This document shows, piece after piece, positions 59,501 through 64,000 of a stretch of DNA of 64,000 nucleotides. Position 1 is the stretch's first letter; every line of letters starts with the position of its first letter. Source of the DNA: Neurospora tetraspora (taxonomy: Eukaryota; Ascomycota; Sordariomycetes; Sordariales; Sordariaceae); assembly GCF_033439725.1 (NCBI RefSeq), contig NW_026944390.1, positions 310,001 through 374,000 of the forward strand. The letters are read 5' to 3'. The notes beneath the pieces were generated by a model. That model made no database searches. It saw only the letters and a program-made list of their open reading frames with translations, and was not told the DNA's origin. Position numbers and translations under genes: made by a program.

Positions 59501-59991
59501 ACATCTCATCACACTTCACATTCAAGGATGCAGTCCTTCTCTCTAATGAAAATGATAGTGGTTTGCCAGTCCATGTATTGCATCATGAACAACGGCCGGT
59601 ATTTTCGGCCGACGATGACGGGAAACGTTGCGACCTTCCTTCGCTCGCCTAATCGCCTTATGTGCAAGGGCCCGTCTTTCCCGTTTTGAGGGCCAGGGAA
59701 GTGGAAAGCTCGGGTCAATTTGTGCCGAACCTGTAATGTGGTTCGCAACTTCGCAAAGATGCGTCGTGCGGCCGGCTGCGGACTGAAATCCAGTTTGTTG
59801 TTGTGCTCCTGGTAGGTGGGATTTTTGTCTAGGTAGACTGTTGTTGCGTCTGTGTGCGAGTGGAAATATCTTTGACTGAAGAATTGTCGGAAAAAGGGTT
59901 CCCTTCTGCGATCATCTTATCTCCCTCAACGGGGGTCAGAAAGCATTCATTGTGCGTACAATCAGCTTCGACCTTTGAGCTTACCTCTAGT
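53599..59991. other. Gene desert, right part
   Basis: About 6.4 kb without a recognised gene. It contains a (TG)n microsatellite at about 55338-55356, an A-rich run near 56825-56845, a small AAGCTT cluster at 57820-57842 and the perfect inverted repeat at 58102-58267. A tyrosine/tryptophan-rich minus frame at 55842-56144 (100 codons) is open on both strands and cannot be assigned. Confidence 0.5.
58102..58267. repeat. Perfect 62-base inverted repeat with 42-base loop
   Basis: Arms at 58102-58163 and 58206-58267 are exact reverse complements, beginning GAGCTACCGTATAAACTCGC on the outer side and ending with a GGGTAGGGTTAAAGG inner edge. The loop is 42 bases. The transcript of either strand would fold into one long hairpin. 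No mismatch is present, so the duplication is recent or kept identical by conversion. No open frame or transposase; no clear target duplication. Confidence 0.9.
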
Positions 59992-61390
59992 CTACGTCCG
60001 GGGCACCGTCCAAATCCCCGACTTCCCCTGCCCCAAGATCCCCTCAGGATCCAGAACCCCCTTCAACCGTCTCGAAACCTGCCCCAGAGCATCCCTCTTC
60101 TCACCAGCCCCAGCTCCAGCTCCAACTCCAAGCCAATCAAACTGCCCTCTAACTCTATCCATATAGTTCAAATGAATTCTATACTCCGACACCCCATGTC
60201 TCTCCGCATCCTCCACCAGCCCGTCAAACAGCCTCTTGACCCTCTCTCCCTCGTCGTGCGGCCTGTACACCACCAGCGCAATGGCGATCACGTACCGTCC
60301 ATAGACGTGAAAGTCAGCAAACACGTCAAACCCCGCATCCTCAGCCATCTGCTGCGCTCGGTCTCACCAGGCCTGCATCTCGATCCCGTCCGTGGGGAAC
60401 AGCGGGGAGAAGCAGATATGCCCTCCCTTCCCCTTGGGACCGCCACGGGTTTCCATCAAAGCGGCGTTCTGAGTCCCCGGGACACCGTATTGCGGGATGG
60501 CTGTACTCTCTGGGGGGACTGCTAGTTTGGATGCGTTGAGCCAGCGTACCCCTTCTTCTTTAGTAGTAGTGGCGTCGGCTCGAAACGTTAGCTTGACGGA
60601 CGCTCCGGGGATGGCGACCGCGATGCGCTCCTGCACCAGCGCCCAGTTGACGTCGACGATGGCGGGGGAGGCTGCGTAGAGTGCGAAGTCGCCGGTCCAG
60701 TAGCCCCACCCTCTTTCTTTGGCGAGGGCGGTCATGTCGGCGTTGGTACCTCTAGCGCAGCCGCTCTGGTGGAGACCGGGGCCGAGGACGCGGGGGACGA
60801 GGTCGGGGCAGGTGGGAAGGTCGGCGAGGCCGCAGCGGAACGGGTTGGAGATGGAGGTCTGGTTTTGGATGACGTTTTCGCGCTCGAGATGGGCGAGAGT
60901 GCGGACCATGGAGGTGAGCTGGTCTTGCGATGGGACGCCGACCTCGCAGAGAGCGAAGCTGGCCGGCACGGGGGTGAGATGGATGCAGAGCTTGGTGACG
61001 ATTCCGAAGTTGGATTGGTAGAAGAGGCCGTCTATGCTTGGGCCGTAACCGCTGGTTTTGTCTGTCAGTCAGATGAGGAAGACGAACGAACCCTTTGAAC
61101 AATGGCCACAATGGGCTGCCTGGAAGTGCGCCCATTCCGGTTCTGACCACCTCACCGCAGTACCAAGCACCACCTCCATACCGCACTGCTGTTCTGCATG
61201 TTCACCATTGGGGGTGTAATCAAACCCCCTCTCGAGGGTGTTTCCCGAGACCGAACCCCAACCGAGCGTTGGGCATGATGGCCACAGACGGTACCCTTTC
61301 TCCTGGATGTAATTGTACAGATCGAAGAAGGAGACACCGGGCTCGACGATGGCGTAGGCGTGTTCTTCGCTCACTTCAATGATCTCGGAA
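59992..61390 (-). pseudogene. Decayed vanillyl-alcohol-oxidase-like FAD oxidase
   Basis: Relic of a flavoprotein of the vanillyl-alcohol/eugenol oxidase family, which oxidises para-hydroxylated phenolic alcohols and ethers. Homology starts abruptly near 61390 (SASSEIIEVSEEHAYAIVEP), continues through WPSCPTLGWGSVSGNTLERG and TPNGEHAEQQCGMEVVLG, shifts frame near 61160 to GEVVRTGMGALPGSPLWPLF, and after a candidate 40-base intron resumes at GYGPSIDGLFYQSNFGIVTK. It ends at FDWLGVG...DPEGILGQGKSGIW. Three defects are visible: loss of the N-terminal ~100 residues including the glycine-rich FAD loop, one frameshift, and an in-frame TGA at 60364-60366. The candidate intron has a poor donor (GTTCGT) and is very short. 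It is head to head with cao-1. A sequencing error could explain one lesion but hardly all three. Confidence 0.8.
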
Positions 61391-61808
61391 GACGCGGAGA
61401 AGTGAAGCAGAATGGACCGAGGGCTTTGTCCAGAGAGGAGAGGGGGACTCGGGGAAAGGTCGCGGACCAGCGGGGATGACAAAGGTGGTGTTGTCGGAAG
61501 CCGGCTCTGGCTATCCCCGACCCGACCCCCGACCCCCGACCCCCGACCCCCGGCTCCTCGGCTTGTCGCTGAATGCGATATTGTACCAACATGGAAGATG
61601 AAGTAAGGCGGTGATAATGTCTCAGGCAACCCGTAGTTCCACTTAAGTGGCTGTAGTACAATAGTATGTTGCTCATGGGACCTGACCGCCATGAGCTTTT
61701 GATGAGTATAAACTCGGGAGGAGTTCCTCTCAGGAAAGCCCACACCACCTGGAAGCAAACTTATCACTTATACTTCGACTCTGTTGTTTTTAGCTTGCCT
61801 CTTCAGTT
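61391..61808. promoter_or_regulatory. cao-1 promoter region with TATA box and short tandem repeat
   Basis: A TATAAA box lies at 61707-61712, 97 bases before the cao-1 start, in keeping with an inducible promoter. A tandem of about five CCCCCGA-type units sits at 61515-61551. The missing 5' part of the oxidase relic should have been here but no trace is recognisable. Confidence 0.5.
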
Positions 61809-63444
61809 ATGGCTGAATACATCTCCTCTGTTGCGCCCAAAGACGGCCATGACAATGGTGTCAGGGACGCAATCCCTGGAAAACAACCGGAAGAACTTCC
61901 ACCGGCGCCGAGGTACTTCCATGACCAAAACCACTCGGGCTTCATGAGACCGGTTCGATTTGAGGGCGAGATAACCAATTTGGAAGTAATCGGAGAAATC
62001 CCCAAAAGCATCGAGGGCACCTTCTATCGTGTCATGCCGGAACCGCACTTCCCATCCTTTGTCCCCAACAATCCCTGGTTCAATGGCGATGGCAACATCA
62101 GTGGCTTCTACTTCAAGGATGGCCATGTCGACCTCAAGCAGCGTTATGTGCGGACCGAGAAGTTTGTCCGTGAAGCAGAAGCACGCCGAGCCTTGCTGGG
62201 TGAGTAGCATCACCGTCTTGCTTCATAGCAGTTGAGCGTTGGCTGACACGAGTCGCTTAGGCAAATACAGAAATAAATACACCGACCTGGTCGAGTTCAA
62301 GATCCGGTCGACTGCCAACACCAACATTGTCTACTGGCGTGGCCAGCTCCTCGCGCTCAAGGAGGACTCGCCGCCCTACGCCATGGACCCTGAGACGCTC
62401 GAGACGTTTGGCGTCTATGACTTTGACGGGCAGCTCCCGAGCCTCACGTTCACAGCACACCCCAAGTTCGATCCGGTAACGCGGGAGATGGTGTGCTTCG
62501 GATACGAGGCCAAGGGTGACGGCACCCGCGATATCTGCTACTACAGTTTCGGGCCCGACGGCAAGATTGCCGAGACAGTCTGGCTGGTGAGCCCGGTGTG
62601 CGGCATGATCCACGACTTTGCGGTCACCGAGAACTTTGTCATCTTCCCCATCATTCCCCTCCTGTGCGATGTAGAGCGGATGAAACAAGGCGGCGAGCAT
62701 TGGCAGTGGGACTACAGCATTCCCATGTATATCGGAGTCTTGCCGCGCAGAGGGGCCCAGGGCAGCGATGTCAAGTGGTTTGAGGCGCCGCATGGATTCG
62801 CCGGCCACGTTGCCAACGCGTTCGAAGACGACAAGGGCCACATCCAGCTCCAGATGGCCTACGCCAAGGACAACGTCTTCTTCTGGTGGCCAGACGCGAA
62901 CGGCAAGGGGCCCAGGCCGGGCGAGGTGGAAGCGCGCTTTGCCAACTTCGTGCTCGACTACCGGTCAGACGAGCTTCGGCTGGCAGAGCCGACATACTTG
63001 GTGGACGACGACATGGAGTTTCCGCGCATCGATGACCGTGTGGCGACGCGGCAGCACAAGCACACCTTCTTCTGCATCTTCGACCGCAAGGTGACCGACT
63101 TTGAGTTTATCATGCCGCGCTTGGGAGGGGGCGCGCCCATGTCCAACGGCATCGCTTACTTGAACCACGAGACGGGGGCCATTCAGCGGTACCTTCCCGG
63201 ACCGCGCAAGCTCACGGGCGAGTGCATCTTCATCCCGCGCGGCCCAGGAGCGGCGGAGGGCGATGGGTATGTGATGGTGCTGCTGGCCAACTACGAGGAC
63301 ATGTGCAGCGAGCTCGCCGTGTTGGACACCAAGGACTTGACCAAAGAGGTGGCCCTCGTCAAGTTGCCGGTGCGGTTGAGGCCGGGCCTGCACGGTAACT
63401 GGGTCGACAAGTCGGACGTTGATGGACACCCGGCGCCTCTTTGA
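61809..63444 (+). CDS. cao-1: CAO-1, stilbene-cleaving carotenoid-oxygenase-family dioxygenase
   Basis: Non-haem iron(II) dioxygenase. The N. crassa orthologue cleaves the central double bond of resveratrol and related stilbenes to two hydroxybenzaldehydes and does not act on carotenoids. Exons 61809-62199 and 62261-63444, intron of 61 bases with a CTGAC branch site; 524 residues. The four iron-ligand histidines are in place: H197 (FTAHPK), H248 (GMIHDF), H313 (FAGHVA) and H508 (PGLHGNW). The sequence is almost the same as what I recall of N. crassa CAO-1, which is 526 residues with its last ligand at 510. No signal peptide, so cytosolic. It is divergent from an oxidase relic and followed by a Zn2Cys6 regulator, suggesting an aromatic-degradation locus. 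Confidence 0.95.
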
Positions 63445-63725
63445 TGTTTGATGTATGGAGAGATGTTGTGAGGTGACGGGAGTGTTGAAAGAGTTGCCGG
63501 GCTCGTGTACATATGTTATTGTTAGCGCTTATAATGTGGACCACATGCCAACTGGGGTGCCGTAGCGTGCATTAGCGTGACTATCAGCATGCGGGGACAG
63601 CGGTACAGATAGCGAACATATCACCGTACTGTGTACATACAAAACACCAGGGACAGGGCATCACCAGTTTGGGGTGTCATCACCAAAACGTCCGCCAGAC
63701 ATTTCGACAAGGAGAGCATAATTCC
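63445..63725. other. Intergenic region, cao-1 to Zn2Cys6 regulator
   Basis: 281 bases between tandem genes, holding the cao-1 3' end and the regulator's promoter. Nothing distinctive was seen. Confidence 0.5.
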
Positions 63726-64000
63726 ATGGAAGAGGACCGTCCAAGGAAGCGCGTGCGCGTTTCCATTGCCTGTCACAACTGCCGAAATCGCAAATCACGG
63801 GTACGTCCTTCACAAACGGTATAGAGCTCGAGGTATGTGGTCAACTCACAACTCACACCAAGAATCCGGAAACAGTGCGATGGCCAACATCCAAGTTGTG
63901 GCCGATGTAGAGAGCTCGACGCGCCTTGCGTCTATGACGAGCCACCGGCACATCACCGCCCGAGGTCAGACACTCATCCTTCGGACATCCTTTCCAGGCT
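63726..64000 (+). CDS. Zn2Cys6 transcription factor, N-terminal part
   Basis: Start of a fungal binuclear zinc-cluster regulator, cut by the right edge. Exon 1 is 63726-63800 and exon 2 begins at 63876 after a 75-base intron (donor GTACGT). The spliced reading gives IACHNCRNRKSRCDGQHPSC then GRCRELDAPCVY, with all six zinc-binding cysteines (C-x2-C-x6-C ... C-x2-C-x6-C); the intron falls between RKSR and CDG, a common site in this family. A basic RPRKRVRV stretch precedes the cluster. Only 281 bases separate it from cao-1, so it is a natural candidate for the local pathway regulator, but that is inference from position alone. Confidence 0.9.

Noticed and set aside
44985-59991. Transposon or retroelement graveyard as explanation of the desert
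   Set aside because: No transposase, polymerase or integrase-like sequence, no long terminal repeats and no AT-shift typical of RIP were seen.

Overview
The window is nuclear DNA of a filamentous ascomycete, most likely Sordariaceae (Neurospora or Sordaria). The evidence is short introns of about 50-190 bases with GTAAGT/GTATGT-like donors and CTAAC/CTGAC branch sites, a mix of divergent and convergent gene pairs, and proteins that read as close kin of Neurospora ones (CAO-1, eS17/CRP-3, HDA-4, mitochondrial RRF2). The CAO-1 here is 524 residues, two fewer than I remember for N. crassa, so this is probably a relative and not the N. crassa reference strain. That species call is inference. || Layout. 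1-1.4 kb: Vps17 sorting nexin (minus, runs off the left edge). 2.3-5.0 kb: mitochondrial EF-G2/RRF2 (plus). 5.0-8.8 kb: long non-coding stretch. 8.8-10.3 kb: zinc polyol dehydrogenase with a serine-rich insertion (plus). 11.1-11.4 kb: a 94-base imperfect inverted repeat. 11.9-15.6 kb: Hos3-type histone deacetylase (minus). 17.6-18.7 kb: secreted, probably GPI-anchored, cysteine-patterned protein (plus). 20.0-21.0 kb: 2EXR-domain protein (minus). 22.2-26.7 kb: three plus-strand translation genes in tandem: queuine tRNA-ribosyltransferase, mitoribosomal Mrp51/bS1m and cytosolic eS17. 27.3-28.5 kb: Rtr1 CTD phosphatase (minus). 29.5-33.0 kb: Bbc1/Mti1 SH3 actin-patch protein (plus). 34.4-37.7 kb: Utp21 (minus). 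39.4-45.0 kb: Vip1/Asp1 inositol-pyrophosphate kinase (plus). || From 45 to 60 kb I find only one convincing gene, a 55-residue cysteine-rich protein at 53.4 kb. The desert is not AT-rich, so it does not look like RIP-mutated heterochromatin. It holds microsatellites, a polypyrimidine tract and, at 58.1-58.3 kb, a perfect 62-base inverted repeat. || The right end (60-64 kb) is the most interesting part. A decayed vanillyl-alcohol-oxidase-like flavoenzyme gene (minus) lies head to head with cao-1, a stilbene-cleaving dioxygenase (plus). A Zn2Cys6 transcription factor gene begins about 280 bases downstream and runs off the edge. This has the form of a small aromatic-compound catabolic cluster with one member lost. 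|| Much of the rest is housekeeping for gene expression: ribosome biogenesis (Utp21), cytosolic and mitochondrial ribosomes (eS17, Mrp51, RRF2), tRNA modification (QTRT1), RNA polymerase II CTD (Rtr1) and chromatin (Hos3). No tRNA, rRNA, CRISPR, transposase or retroelement was recognised.
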